Below, piece after piece: positions 53,228 to 61,542 of a stretch of DNA of 64,000 bases (its first letter is position 1; each line of letters starts with the position of its first letter). A model generated the notes under the pieces. It made no database searches. It worked only from the letters and a program-made list of their open reading frames with translations, and had not been told where the DNA came from. The stretch is from the NCBI RefSeq assembly GCF_000720485.1, contig NZ_JOAX01000004.1, forward strand, positions 372,001 through 436,000, written 5' to 3'. The stretch is from Streptomyces ochraceiscleroticus (lineage in GTDB: Bacteria; Actinomycetota; Actinomycetes; Streptomycetales; Streptomycetaceae). Made by a program: the position numbers and the translations under genes.

Positions 53228-53854
53228 TCAGGTCCGCAGCAGGGCGGGAAGCACCACGGCGTCCAGATAGCGCGTGAGGTACGCGGCATCCGCGGGGCGT
53301 TGCTCGATCATCGGGCGCGAAAAGACGGCGCCGGACAGTGCGTGCGGGAAGAAGGGGATCGCCGGGCAGTCGGAGTCGACCTCGCCGCGGGCGACCGCCC
53401 GGTCGAGCATCGCCTGCATCACCTCCAGTTCGGGTTCGATCAGGGCCGTGTGCATGGCCTCGGCCAGCTCCGGATCCCGGTGCACGGCGTGCGTGATCCC
53501 GCGCATCAGGTCGATGTCCTTCTTGGCGTCCCCGACCCGCCGGGCGAGCTCGTGCACGTCACCGCGGAGCGAACCGGTGTCCAGGTCCTCCAGCGAGAAC
53601 GGCCGCAGATGCCGCAGCGCGGCGCAGACCAGCCGGGGCTTCCCGTGCCAGCGGCGGTACAGCGTGGCCTTGCTGCACCGGGATCGGGCGGCGACGGCGT
53701 CCAGCGTGAGGTTCTCGTACCCGACCTCGCGCACCAGGTCCAGGACCGCGGCGTACAGCTCGCTCTCGCGCTCCGGCGAGAGCCGCGTCCGGCGTGCTGC
53801 CCCTTCGCCGTGGCGCGGCGCGGGGGTGGCGGACGGCGGCGTGGTGACGGACAT
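53228..53854 (-). CDS. TetR family regulator of the DHA2 pump
   Basis: 208 aa from the ATG at 53854. HTH: LYAAVLDLVREVGYENLTLDAVAARSRCSKATLYRRWHGKPRLV. It precedes the pump on the same strand (99 nt apart), and a palindrome lies 20 nt before its start, fitting autoregulated repression of the pump. Confidence 0.9.
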   Translation of the reverse strand: MSVTTPPSATPAPRHGEGAARRTRLSPERESELYAAVLDLVREVGYENLTLDAVAARSRCSKATLYRRWHGKPRLVCAALRHLRPFSLEDLDTGSLRGDVHELARRVGDAKKDIDLMRGITHAVHRDPELAEAMHTALIEPELEVMQAMLDRAVARGEVDSDCPAIPFFPHALSGAVFSRPMIEQRPADAAYLTRYLDAVVLPALLRT

Positions 53855-53874
53855 GTCCACCCCGAACAACGGAT

Positions 53875-53887
53875 CGAAACTGTTTCG
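53875..53887. promoter_or_regulatory. TetR operator candidate upstream of tetR/pump
   Basis: CGAAACTGTTTCG is a perfect palindrome (6-bp arms, one central base). A related half-site GATCGAAAC recurs about 50 bp upstream (53923 region) followed by GTACC. The arrangement suits a TetR-family repressor binding its own promoter. Confidence 0.55.
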
Positions 53888-54068
53888 TACTCTTAAGCCT
53901 CTTCGAGCGTACGCCCCGCTCCGATCGAAACGCAAACGTACCGATAGCCACTCCTGTGACCTGCGGTTCCGCGGCTTCACGACCCATTTGCACCCTTTGA
54001 CGCCGGGCTGCGGGTCCTTTACCAGGCTGCGCTTCCACCCGCCGCCCCGCATCCGCTGCCGCGCGGTC

Positions 54069-54728
54069 TCACGCGGGCAGCACCACGGCCGTCGTCACCA
54101 GCCCCGAGCCGATCAGCCACCGGCCGCTGAACCCGGTGAACTCCCGGCCCCGGACGACCGGCCCGGGGACGAGGAGGCGGGCGGTGAAGGTGGCGTCCGT
54201 CGGGTCGAGGGTCAGGTGCGCCTCTTCGAAACCGAGCCAGCGGCGGGCGAGCGGATACCACGCCTTGTAGACGCTCTCCTTCGCGCTGAAGATCAGCCGG
54301 TCCCAGCAGACCTCGGGCATCAGCTCGGCCAGCCGGGCCAGTTGGGCCCGCTCCTCGGGCAGGGTGACCAGCTCCAGTACGCCCTCATCGGCCACCGGCT
54401 CGTGCGGCTCCGCGTCCAGCCCCAGGGTCAGTACGTCCGTGGCCCGCGCGACCGCGGCGGCGCGGTAGCCGGTGCAGTGGGTGAGCGCCCCGACGACGCC
54501 GGCCGGCCAGCGCGGCGCGCGGTCGGGCCCCGGCAGCAAGGGCCCGGGGGCGAAGCCCAGCCGGGCGAGCGCGTCCCGGGCGCAGCCGCGCACCGTACCG
54601 AACTCCTGCTGCCGCTTGGGTACCGCGTCGGCCACTAGGGCCAGCTCCTCGGGGAACATGTCCGACACGGGCGCGTCGTGGAACGTCTCGGCGGTGATCA
54701 CGGGGGCGGGCAGCAGCTTGTCGATCAT
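54069..54728 (-). CDS. 4'-phosphopantetheinyl transferase (Sfp/EntD type)
   Basis: 219 aa from the ATG at 54728. Signature residues are Asp105 and Glu107 in GLDAEP, and Glu151 and Lys155 in FSAKESVYKAW. It transfers phosphopantetheine from CoA to carrier domains of non-ribosomal peptide or polyketide enzymes, in the cytoplasm. The carrier domain of the Pls-like protein 10 kb away is one possible substrate. Confidence 0.93.
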   Translation of the reverse strand: MIDKLLPAPVITAETFHDAPVSDMFPEELALVADAVPKRQQEFGTVRGCARDALARLGFAPGPLLPGPDRAPRWPAGVVGALTHCTGYRAAAVARATDVLTLGLDAEPHEPVADEGVLELVTLPEERAQLARLAELMPEVCWDRLIFSAKESVYKAWYPLARRWLGFEEAHLTLDPTDATFTARLLVPGPVVRGREFTGFSGRWLIGSGLVTTAVVLPA

Positions 54729-54944
54729 GCGGGGACCCCGGTGGTGGTGGCGGGCAGGGCGCGGATCTCGTAGGTCACGACTGAAGTAAAGACGGTACGG
54801 GGCGGAGAGTGAAGGGCGGCCGGGGCGGGCCCGGCGAGGGCGCCGGCGCGGCGGGCGCAACCGGTCCGGCCGGTAGTTGCCCCATCCGAGGGGCGCGGGC
54901 GGAACCTAGGGATGAGGTCCGGCCGGAAGGGGCACTCGTGGGCC

Positions 54945-55460
54945 ATGCTTGTACTGCGACTTCTCGCCCGGCCCATGCTGGCCTCGACCTATGTCATCCA
55001 GGGCCTCCAGACCCTGCGCGATCCCGAGCCCCTGGTCCCGGCCGCCGAGCCGATCGCCCAGCCGATCGCCCAGCGCATTCCCGGTCTGCCGGAACAGACC
55101 GAGCAGCTCGTCCGGATCAGCGGCGGCGTGCAGCTCGTGGCCGGCTCCCTGCTGGCGATCGGCCGTTTCCCGCGGGCCTCCGCGCTGGCCATCGCGGCCA
55201 CGCTGGTGCCCACGACCCTCGCCGGACACCGGTTCTGGGAGGCCGAGGACGAGGCGACGCGCACCCAGGAGCGCATCCAGTTCCTCAAGAACCTCTCCAT
55301 GCTCGGTGGGCTGCTCATCGCCTCGGCGGACACCCAAGGCAAGCCGTCCCTCGCCTGGCAGGGCCGGCACGCGGCACACCAGGCCCGCCGCGAGGCGGCG
55401 CTGCGCGCCCGCACGGCCCGCAGGACACACAAGATCAGCAGCCGGCTGCCGATCGGCTGA
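54945..55460 (+). CDS. DoxX family membrane protein
   Basis: 171 aa from the ATG at 54945; four hydrophobic segments with the DoxX pattern LLARPMLASTYVIQGLQTL, GVQLVAGSLLAIGR, and TLAGHRFWE. These proteins are often linked to redox or thiol stress. A start at 54912 would add 11 residues. Confidence 0.85.
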   Translation: MLVLRLLARPMLASTYVIQGLQTLRDPEPLVPAAEPIAQPIAQRIPGLPEQTEQLVRISGGVQLVAGSLLAIGRFPRASALAIAATLVPTTLAGHRFWEAEDEATRTQERIQFLKNLSMLGGLLIASADTQGKPSLAWQGRHAAHQARREAALRARTARRTHKISSRLPIG

Positions 55461-55569
55461 CCGGGTACCGCGGACCTGCCTGGCGTACGTAGCCGGCGTA
55501 CGTACGGCCTGCGGCCGGTCACCCGTGGCGGAGGAGGCCGGGCCCCGGCGGGCGTGCTGCGATACCGCT

Positions 55570-56163
55570 GTGAAGGAACACACCGGCGGCTGCGCCGTCG
55601 CCTGGGGCCGGGCCGCTGTGCGCTGGGCCGTACCGGCCGGTGTGGTCCAAGTCGCCGGTGCTGTAGGTGAGTTGACCCGCGCCACGGCCCGTACGACGCT
55701 CCGTACGACGGCCCAGGTAGTGGTCCGTACTGTGGTGCTCCCCGTGCTGGAGCAGCTCGACCTGGATGCGGTGGTGGCCCGGGTGGACCTCGACGCGGCG
55801 GTGGCCCGGGTCGACCTCGACGCCGCTGCGGACCGGGTCGATGTGCGAAGGATCGCCGACCGGGTCGACATCGACGCGATAGTGGCCCGGATCGACCTGG
55901 TCACGATCACCGAACAGGTGCTCCGGGAGATCGATCTCAGCCGGGTCGTGCGGGAGACCAGCGGCGGGATGGCCGAGGAGTCCGTCAACGCGGTCCGCGT
56001 CCAGGCCATGCACGCCGACCGCTTGGTGAACCGGGCCGCTGACCGGCTGCTGCGCAGGCGCGGTAACGGCACCCCACCGGAGCTTCCAGGGCTCGGCCCG
56101 CCCGGTCCCGATCCACCGCCCGGTCCCGGTCCACCCGTGCCGAAGGACGACGCGCCGCCGTGA
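55570..56163 (+). CDS. Nonapeptide-repeat protein, unknown function
   Basis: 197 aa from a GTG at 55570 (55525 GTG possible). Residues about 65-109 contain five tandem 9-residue repeats of the form LDAxVARVD (LDAVVARVD, LDAAVARVD, LDAAADRVD, VRRIADRVD, IDAIVARID), predicted to be a short helical or solenoid stack. The C-terminus is Pro/Gly-rich. Its stop overlaps the RDD-family gene (GTGA). I recognise no enzyme motif; co-occurrence with RDD suggests a membrane-envelope role. Confidence 0.72.
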   Translation: MKEHTGGCAVAWGRAAVRWAVPAGVVQVAGAVGELTRATARTTLRTTAQVVVRTVVLPVLEQLDLDAVVARVDLDAAVARVDLDAAADRVDVRRIADRVDIDAIVARIDLVTITEQVLREIDLSRVVRETSGGMAEESVNAVRVQAMHADRLVNRAADRLLRRRGNGTPPELPGLGPPGPDPPPGPGPPVPKDDAPP

Positions 56164-56705
56164 CCGAGCCCGGGAGGCAGTACGACCCGGTCCGGATGCA
56201 GGGGCGGGCGGCGGGACTGGTGTCGCGTACCGTCGCCGCGCTCATCGACGCCTTCGCCGTCCTCGGCATCGGGCTCGCCGCGCTGCTGGCCGCCGGGGCC
56301 GTGCGCTTCATGGTCGTCGGGCCGCCGTTCACGATTCCGCACCTGCCGCCCCGGATCAGCACCGCGTGCGGTGCCGCCCTCGCGGTCGGCTACCTCGCGG
56401 GGAGCTGGCTGACGGCCGGCCGTACGGCGGGGGCCCGGCTGATGGGGCTGCGGGTGGCCGCGCGGTCGGGACGGCCGCTCGGGCCCGGCCGCGCCCTGTT
56501 GCGGGCGGCGCTGTGCGTGGCGTTCCCGTGGGGCCTGCTCTGGATACCGCTCAGCCGGCACGGCCGGTCGCTCCAGGATCTCGTGGTGGCCAGCGTCGTC
56601 GTCCACGACTGGCACGGGCGTACTTCACCCGTTCCGGGTGACGCGGCCCGGCGCGCGCGGCGGCTCAATGGGGCGTCGGATCAGATCCGTAGGAGGCTGC
56701 GATGA
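56160..56705 (+). CDS. RDD family membrane protein
   Basis: 181 aa from a GTG at 56160. Three hydrophobic segments and the RDD-type pattern GLVSRTVAALIDAFAV (Arg and Asp of RDD), TAGARLMGLRVA, and RALLRAALCVAF. Overlaps the genes on both sides by 4 nt. Function is unknown; the family is proposed to be transporters. Confidence 0.87.
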   Translation: MTEPGRQYDPVRMQGRAAGLVSRTVAALIDAFAVLGIGLAALLAAGAVRFMVVGPPFTIPHLPPRISTACGAALAVGYLAGSWLTAGRTAGARLMGLRVAARSGRPLGPGRALLRAALCVAFPWGLLWIPLSRHGRSLQDLVVASVVVHDWHGRTSPVPGDAARRARRLNGASDQIRRRLR

Positions 56706-57187
56706 CCGATCTCGTCGTACTCGGTTTCCCGGACAAGGAGAAGGCCGAGGCCGTCATGCGGCTCGGCAGGGAACTCTCCCGCCAGGAGCTGCTCGACCTG
56801 GAGGACGCCGCGCTGGCGTGGCGGACGCAGGACGGCAAGATCCATGTGGAGCAGACGTACCACCCCACCGCCACGGGGGCGGCCGGCGGCGCCCTGTGGG
56901 GAACGCTGTTCGGCATGCTCTTCCTGATGCCGGTCTTCGGCGCGGCCGTCGGCGCCGCCTCGGGTGCGGCCATCGGCAAGCTCACCGACGTGGGGGTGAA
57001 CGACGCGTTCATCAAGGAGGTGGCCGGCACGCTGGAGCCCGGGCGCGCCGCGGTGTTCGCCCTCGTGCGGCGGTCCACGCCGGACCGGGTGCGGGAGGCG
57101 CTGCGCCCGTTCAACCCCACCGTCCTCCGTACCTCGCTCACCAAGGACCGCGAGGAGGAACTGGTCTCCGCTCTCCAGGGGACGTGA
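56702..57187 (+). CDS. DUF1269 family membrane protein
   Basis: 161 aa. N-terminal ferredoxin-like segment (VLGFPDKEKAEAVMRLG) and a central Gly/Ala-rich membrane hairpin (AAGGALWGTLFGMLFLMP and GAAVGAASGAAIGKLTD), the DUF1269 layout. Coupled to the RDD gene by a 4-nt overlap, so the three-gene unit is co-translated. Confidence 0.85.
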   Translation: MTDLVVLGFPDKEKAEAVMRLGRELSRQELLDLEDAALAWRTQDGKIHVEQTYHPTATGAAGGALWGTLFGMLFLMPVFGAAVGAASGAAIGKLTDVGVNDAFIKEVAGTLEPGRAAVFALVRRSTPDRVREALRPFNPTVLRTSLTKDREEELVSALQGT

Positions 57188-57300
57188 CCGACGCAGCAAA
57201 GAGACCGGGTGGCCCCGGCCGGTTGAGGAAGGCGGCACGGCTCCCGGAGTGAGATGCGTCCGTACGGACTGCCGCGCGCACGAAAGGACGGCACACTCGT

Positions 57301-57357
57301 CGGACACATCCGCTCCGGGAGCGACTCGGACACATCGAGGCGGCTCCGGGAGCGACA
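57301..57357 (+). repeat. Two imperfect direct repeats upstream of the LuxR gene
   Basis: CGGACACATC ... GCTCCGGGAGCGAC occurs twice (57301-57326 and 57327-57357), the second with a 5-nt insertion. Each has the 11-bp palindrome GCTCCgGGAGC. They end 22 nt before the LuxR start and could be regulator-binding or leader elements. Confidence 0.55.
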
Positions 57358-57378
57358 CCGCGACGCGAGGGGCCGGCG

Positions 57379-59418
57379 ATGGGCGAGTCCCCGGACGCAC
57401 CGCTCGTCCCCCGGCCCCGGCTGGTGGAACGGCTCTCCGCGGGCGTACTCGGCCCACTGACCGTGGTGATCGGCCCGCCCGGTGCCGGCAAGTCGGCCCT
57501 TCTGACGCAGTGGGTGCACACGGGCACAGCACCGGGCCCGGTGGCCCGGGTGACGTGTGACGACGCCCCGGAGCCGCCGGGCCTCTTCTGGGCGCGGGTG
57601 ACACGGGCGTTGGGGGCGGCGGGCGTTGCCGTACCTGACGGGGACGCTGTACCGGGCGGGGAGCGGCCCGGTCCCACGTGCGACGGCCTCGCGACGGCCG
57701 CCCGGCTCGCCGAGGTGCTGGCGGCCCGGCGCGTCCCGGTGGTCCTGGTACTGGACGGTTTTCGGGCCGGGGCCGGCGCGCCGTGCGCCGCCGGGGTGGC
57801 ATACCTGCTCGCGCACGCCGGCCGGGCGCTGCGGCTGGTGGTGGCGGCGCGCGGGGACCCGCCGCTGCACCTCCACCGGCACCGCCTCGCCGGCGACCTC
57901 ACCGAACTCCGCACCGGCGCACTGGCCTTCGACGACCGGGAGACGGCGGAGCTGCTCGCGCTCCACGGCATCACACTCCCCCGTCGCGCCGTGGCGTCGC
58001 TGCGCGAGCGCACCGAGGGCTGGGCGGCGGGGCTGCGGCTCGCCGCCCTGGCCCTGGCGCGGCAGCCCGATCCGGAGCGGTACGCGATGCGGTTCAGCGG
58101 GACGGACGACGCGGTCGTCGGCTACCTCGTCGAGGAGTTACTGGACGGACAGCCGGCCGAAGTGCGCCGCCTGCTCCTGATGACAAGCATCCTGGACCGG
58201 GTGAACGCTCCGCTGGCCGCCGCGGTGGCGGGCGACCGGGCGGGCCGGCGCTTCGCCGTCGTGGCCGGCGAGCACGCGTCCCTCGAGGCGTGCGGGCAGG
58301 GCTGGTACCGGTACCACCGCATGATCGGCGAGGCGCTGCGTCGCCGGCTGCTCGAGGAACACCCGGGGCAGATCGCCGCACTGCACCGCCGGGCAGCGGC
58401 CTGGCTGGGTGACAACGGCCCGCTCTCCGGGGCGGTGGGCCACGCACTCGCCGCGGACGACCGCCCGTACGCGCACCGGCTGATCGTCCATCACCTGGCG
58501 ATAGGCCAGATCCTGGGCCTGACGGCAACGCGACTCCCCCACACCGCAACTGGAAGTGCCTCATCCGCAGTCGACGGCAGCCCCGAGACCGCACTCGTCA
58601 CCGCGGCGAGCACGCTGTCGCACGGCGACATGACGGCGTGCGCCACCGTCCTGACGCAGGCGGAATGCCTGCTCGCCGGTACCGCAACGCCCGCCGACCA
58701 CGCCACCCAGGCCCGGCTCCACCTCACGCACGCGGTGATCCGTACACAACTGGAGCGCCTCCGGGACCCCGTAGCGGCGCCGGCCGCTGCGGCCGAGGCG
58801 CAGCGCCTCTTCGCGCTCCTCCCCCGCGAGGCCCAGGCGGACCACCCCGAACTGCGCGCCCTGATCCAACTGGTCCGCGGCGGAGCCGAGCTGCGGCGCG
58901 GCCGGCTGACGGCGGCGGAGAGCGCCCTGACGACAGGGCTCAGGGCGGCCGGTACCGCGGGAAACGGGGCGCTGCGCCGGGACTTCCTCGTCGAACTCGC
59001 CCTCCTGGAAGGGCTCCGCGGGCGGTTCCGGGCCGCCGCCGAACTCGCCGCGACCGCCCAGCGGCCCCCGCTGCCCGCCTCCGCCCCCGGAGACCCCTCG
59101 CACGCCGCGCTCCAGATGGTCCGCGCCTGGACCGGCCCGTCCCACAACGGGACGTCCCCGGCCGGCAACGGAGCGCCCCCGGCCGGCGACAACGGCGCCG
59201 CCCGGCAGCCGGCCGTGGCACTCAGCAGGCGTGAACTCGACGTACTGGCCCAACTGGCGCGCACGATGGCCACGGACGAGATCGCCGCCGAACTCCAGCT
59301 CTCGGTCAACACCGTCAAGACGCACCTGAAGAGCGTCTACCGCAAGCTGTCCGTGAGCCGCCGCACCGCCGCCGTCCGCCGCGCCCGCGAACTGGGGCTT
59401 CTCCCCCACCTCACATAA
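57379..59418 (+). CDS. MalT-like LuxR family regulator with TTA codon
   Basis: 679 aa. N-terminal ATPase (Walker A GPPGAGKSAL near residue 33), a winged-helix/TPR-like middle, and a C-terminal LuxR HTH (LSRRELDVLAQLARTMATDEIA ... LSVNTVKTHLKSVYRKL). Shorter than MalT (about 900 aa). Codon 254 (58138-58140) is TTA, so expression should need bldA tRNA. It follows the DUF1269 gene after 191 nt. Target genes are unknown. Confidence 0.9.
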   Translation: MGESPDAPLVPRPRLVERLSAGVLGPLTVVIGPPGAGKSALLTQWVHTGTAPGPVARVTCDDAPEPPGLFWARVTRALGAAGVAVPDGDAVPGGERPGPTCDGLATAARLAEVLAARRVPVVLVLDGFRAGAGAPCAAGVAYLLAHAGRALRLVVAARGDPPLHLHRHRLAGDLTELRTGALAFDDRETAELLALHGITLPRRAVASLRERTEGWAAGLRLAALALARQPDPERYAMRFSGTDDAVVGYLVEELLDGQPAEVRRLLLMTSILDRVNAPLAAAVAGDRAGRRFAVVAGEHASLEACGQGWYRYHRMIGEALRRRLLEEHPGQIAALHRRAAAWLGDNGPLSGAVGHALAADDRPYAHRLIVHHLAIGQILGLTATRLPHTATGSASSAVDGSPETALVTAASTLSHGDMTACATVLTQAECLLAGTATPADHATQARLHLTHAVIRTQLERLRDPVAAPAAAAEAQRLFALLPREAQADHPELRALIQLVRGGAELRRGRLTAAESALTTGLRAAGTAGNGALRRDFLVELALLEGLRGRFRAAAELAATAQRPPLPASAPGDPSHAALQMVRAWTGPSHNGTSPAGNGAPPAGDNGAARQPAVALSRRELDVLAQLARTMATDEIAAELQLSVNTVKTHLKSVYRKLSVSRRTAAVRRARELGLLPHLT

Positions 59419-59444
59419 CGCCGATGAGCCACCGATACGACGAC

Positions 59445-59472
59445 GGGGCGGGCCGGAAGACCGGCCCGCCCC
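59445..59472. terminator. Bidirectional terminator after LuxR gene
   Basis: GGGGCGGGCCGG and CCGGCCCGCCCC form a perfect 12-bp stem with an AAGA loop between convergent genes. Confidence 0.88.
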
Positions 59473-59501
59473 TCCGCATCGGCGGTCGCGTCAGCGAATG
59501 T

Positions 59502-59786
59502 TCAGCGGGTGTAGCGCATCAGAGTGCGGACCATGTGGCAGGTGGTGTCGGACGGGCGGTGGATGCCGACGAGCGCGGCGGTGTCACGGATGAGTCGGTT
59601 CGGCGCGCGGTCCGGCGTGTGGACACCGGAGTCGAGCAGGGCGATGGCCAGACGCATGGCCTTGAGCCGGCGGTTGTGAGCGATGTACCACTCGCGCGGC
59701 CGGCCTGCCGGCAGCGGCTTCTTCGCGAGCGGGGCGTACGGCAGGTCGAACAGCGGGCGCGTCGAAGACATTGCGGCAGCCGTCAC
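59502..59786 (-). CDS. Small protein, unknown function
   Basis: 94 aa from a GTG at 59786, preceded by AGGAGGG, one of the best ribosome sites in the window. It is basic and rich in Arg and Leu (REWYIAHNRRLKAMRLAIALLDSG, ending HMVRTLMRYTR). I recognise no family. It is isolated between a terminator and its own promoter, so it is probably expressed alone. Confidence 0.65.
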   Translation of the reverse strand: MTAAAMSSTRPLFDLPYAPLAKKPLPAGRPREWYIAHNRRLKAMRLAIALLDSGVHTPDRAPNRLIRDTAALVGIHRPSDTTCHMVRTLMRYTR

Positions 59787-59850
59787 AGGGTCCCTCCTGT
59801 CGTGGTCGAGAGCCCCGGACCCCCCGTGAGCTCCCTCGAACACTGCTTCT

Positions 59851-59879
59851 ATTTTAGTCGATTCCGGCCAGCTCCAACA
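59851..59879 (-). promoter_or_regulatory. Promoter of the small orphan gene
   Basis: On the minus strand TGTTGG and TAAAAT are 17 nt apart; the -10 is a close vegetative match. The gene's GTG start lies about 65 nt downstream. Confidence 0.5.
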
Positions 59880-60043
59880 CCCCTTCAGAGGGCTCTTTTT
59901 CGCAGGTCAGCGGCATAATGCGCCCCTCAGGAAGCGCAGTTCGCGACGTCTCCGACGAGAGCTGGACCGATCAGGCCACCTGAAAGGTTTCAATACAAAA
60001 AATCCGTGCCACCTATTGACTCCAGAGACCCTCCCATCCATGG

Positions 60044-60059
60044 TTTGAGTCGTTTCAAA
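60044..60059. promoter_or_regulatory. Inverted repeat upstream of sugar MFS gene
   Basis: TTTGA-N6-TCAAA, 40 nt before the MFS start and near a TTGACT -35-like hexamer at 60015-60020. Possible operator; regulator unknown. Confidence 0.35.
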
Positions 60060-60099
60060 ACGCACCCGCAAAGAACCACGCAAGGCCGAAGGAGTCCAG

Positions 60100-61401
60100 G
60101 TGACATCCGTGCAGAGCACGCAGTCCGCCGCCGACGGGGCGGCCGGGGACGGCGCCGTCTCGCGGCAGCAGTGGAAGTGGACCGGGCTGGCCGGCATGGC
60201 GTCCTACCTCGACGCCGGGTCGATCGTCGCGCTCAGCTCCGGTCTCGCCCTCTTCCAGGACCGCTTCGGGCTCTCCGAGAGCGGCCTCGGCGCGCTGACG
60301 GCCATCGGCCCCAACGCCATCGGCGCGGCGATCGGCGCGTTCATCGGCGGGCGACTGGGCGACAAACTGGGCCGTAAGCGGATCTACCAGTACGACCTGC
60401 TCGTGTACGCGGCGGCCATCCTGCTCATCGCCTTCGCGGTCAACCCGCTGATGCTGTTCACCGGCACCTTCATCGTCGGCCTGGCCGTCGGCGCGGACGT
60501 GCCGACCTCGCTCGCGCTGGTCGGCGAATTCTCCCCGGCCAAGGCGCGCGGCAAGCTGCTCGGGCTGACCCAGGTGACCTGGAGTCTCGGCCCGGTGGTC
60601 GTGCTGCTGGTGGCCTGGGCCCTGTCGGACCTCGGCCTGCTCGGCATCCGCATCGTCTTCCTGCACCTGTTCGTGGTGTCACTGGTGACATACGCGCTGC
60701 GCCGCGGCATGGTCGAGTCGGCGGTCTGGCGGACCGCGGCGAAGGGCGGCGCGGCGGCCCGCCCCAAGGTCCGCGAGCTGCTGCGCGGCGCGCATCTGCG
60801 GGCGCTGCTGTTCACCGGCGGCATCTACCTCTTCTGGAACCTCGCGGCCGGCACGAACGGCATCTTCACCCCGTACATGGTCCAGAGCCTGGGCGCGGGC
60901 AGCCAGGCCACCAGCGTCGCCCTGTCCTGCGCCAGCTTCGCGCTGGTGATCGTCGGTACGGTCGCGGTCTACATGCGCTACGCCGACCGCGGCCACCGCT
61001 ACCGCAAGGTGATGTGGATCGTCGGCTCGGTGATGCAGGTCTGTGCATACGGTGTCTTCCTCGTCCTGCCCTTCACTCTCCCCGTCATCGTCTTCAACGT
61101 GGTGCTCTTCGGTGTCGGTCAGGCCATGGCGGGCGAGGCCGTCTACAAGACCATCAGCCAGGAGGTCTTCCCGACGATGCTGCGCGGCACCGCGCAGGGC
61201 ATCACCTTCGGTACCTCCCGCGTCGTCCTCGGCGTCTGGTCGTTCTTCGTGCCCGCCCTGGCGAGCACCGGCATCGCCCCGGTCGCCACCTTCCTCACCG
61301 CCTCACTCCTCATCTGCGGCGTCATCGGCCTCTTCATGCCGAACACGGCGGGCAAGTCACTGGAGCAGGTGGAGGCCGAGCGGGCCGTCACTCGCGGGTG
61401 A
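60100..61401 (+). CDS. MFS sugar transporter
   Basis: 433 aa from a GTG at 60100 after AAGGAG. About 12 helices; loop motif GGRLGDKLGRKRIYQYD is typical of the sugar porter subfamily, and the ISQEVFPTMLRGTAQG segment is the sugar-porter loop 10-11 pattern. It lies upstream of a GntR-ROK kinase-NanE operon with operators between, so it may import the amino sugar handled there. Confidence 0.9.
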   Translation: MTSVQSTQSAADGAAGDGAVSRQQWKWTGLAGMASYLDAGSIVALSSGLALFQDRFGLSESGLGALTAIGPNAIGAAIGAFIGGRLGDKLGRKRIYQYDLLVYAAAILLIAFAVNPLMLFTGTFIVGLAVGADVPTSLALVGEFSPAKARGKLLGLTQVTWSLGPVVVLLVAWALSDLGLLGIRIVFLHLFVVSLVTYALRRGMVESAVWRTAAKGGAAARPKVRELLRGAHLRALLFTGGIYLFWNLAAGTNGIFTPYMVQSLGAGSQATSVALSCASFALVIVGTVAVYMRYADRGHRYRKVMWIVGSVMQVCAYGVFLVLPFTLPVIVFNVVLFGVGQAMAGEAVYKTISQEVFPTMLRGTAQGITFGTSRVVLGVWSFFVPALASTGIAPVATFLTASLLICGVIGLFMPNTAGKSLEQVEAERAVTRG

Positions 61402-61425
61402 GTTGGCGTTCATCGGATCGCGTTT

Positions 61426-61441
61426 ATTGGATGGTACCAAT
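61426..61441. promoter_or_regulatory. GntR operator candidate 1
   Basis: ATTGGATGGTACCAAT, perfect 5-bp arms around a 6-nt centre, 25 nt after the MFS stop. A second near-copy is at 61489. Confidence 0.5.
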
Positions 61442-61488
61442 TCAGTCTCCCGCTGACGCCACGCGGGATTCACCATGCTACTTTCCCC

Positions 61489-61504
61489 ATTGGTTGGTAC
61501 CTAT
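61489..61504. promoter_or_regulatory. GntR operator candidate 2
   Basis: ATTGGTTGGTACCTAT shares ATTGG(A/T)TGGTACC with the first site and lies 39 nt before the GntR start. Two copies in the promoter region fit an autoregulated HutC-type repressor. Confidence 0.5.
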
Positions 61505-61542
61505 CGGGGTGCCTATCGGACTCCGACTGGGGATGGTGAAGC

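Larger units (their letters stand above)
59787..60099. other. 313-nt divergent intergenic region
   Basis: AT-richer than the average. It contains a minus-strand promoter candidate at 59851-59879 and an inverted repeat near 60044-60059 before the MFS gene. No gene is seen. Confidence 0.6.

Noticed and set aside
50768..53896. A 1042-codon open frame on the plus strand
   Set aside because: It is antisense to the DHA2 pump, has low-complexity Gly/Arg/His composition and no recognisable domain; the minus-strand frame has clear transporter motifs.
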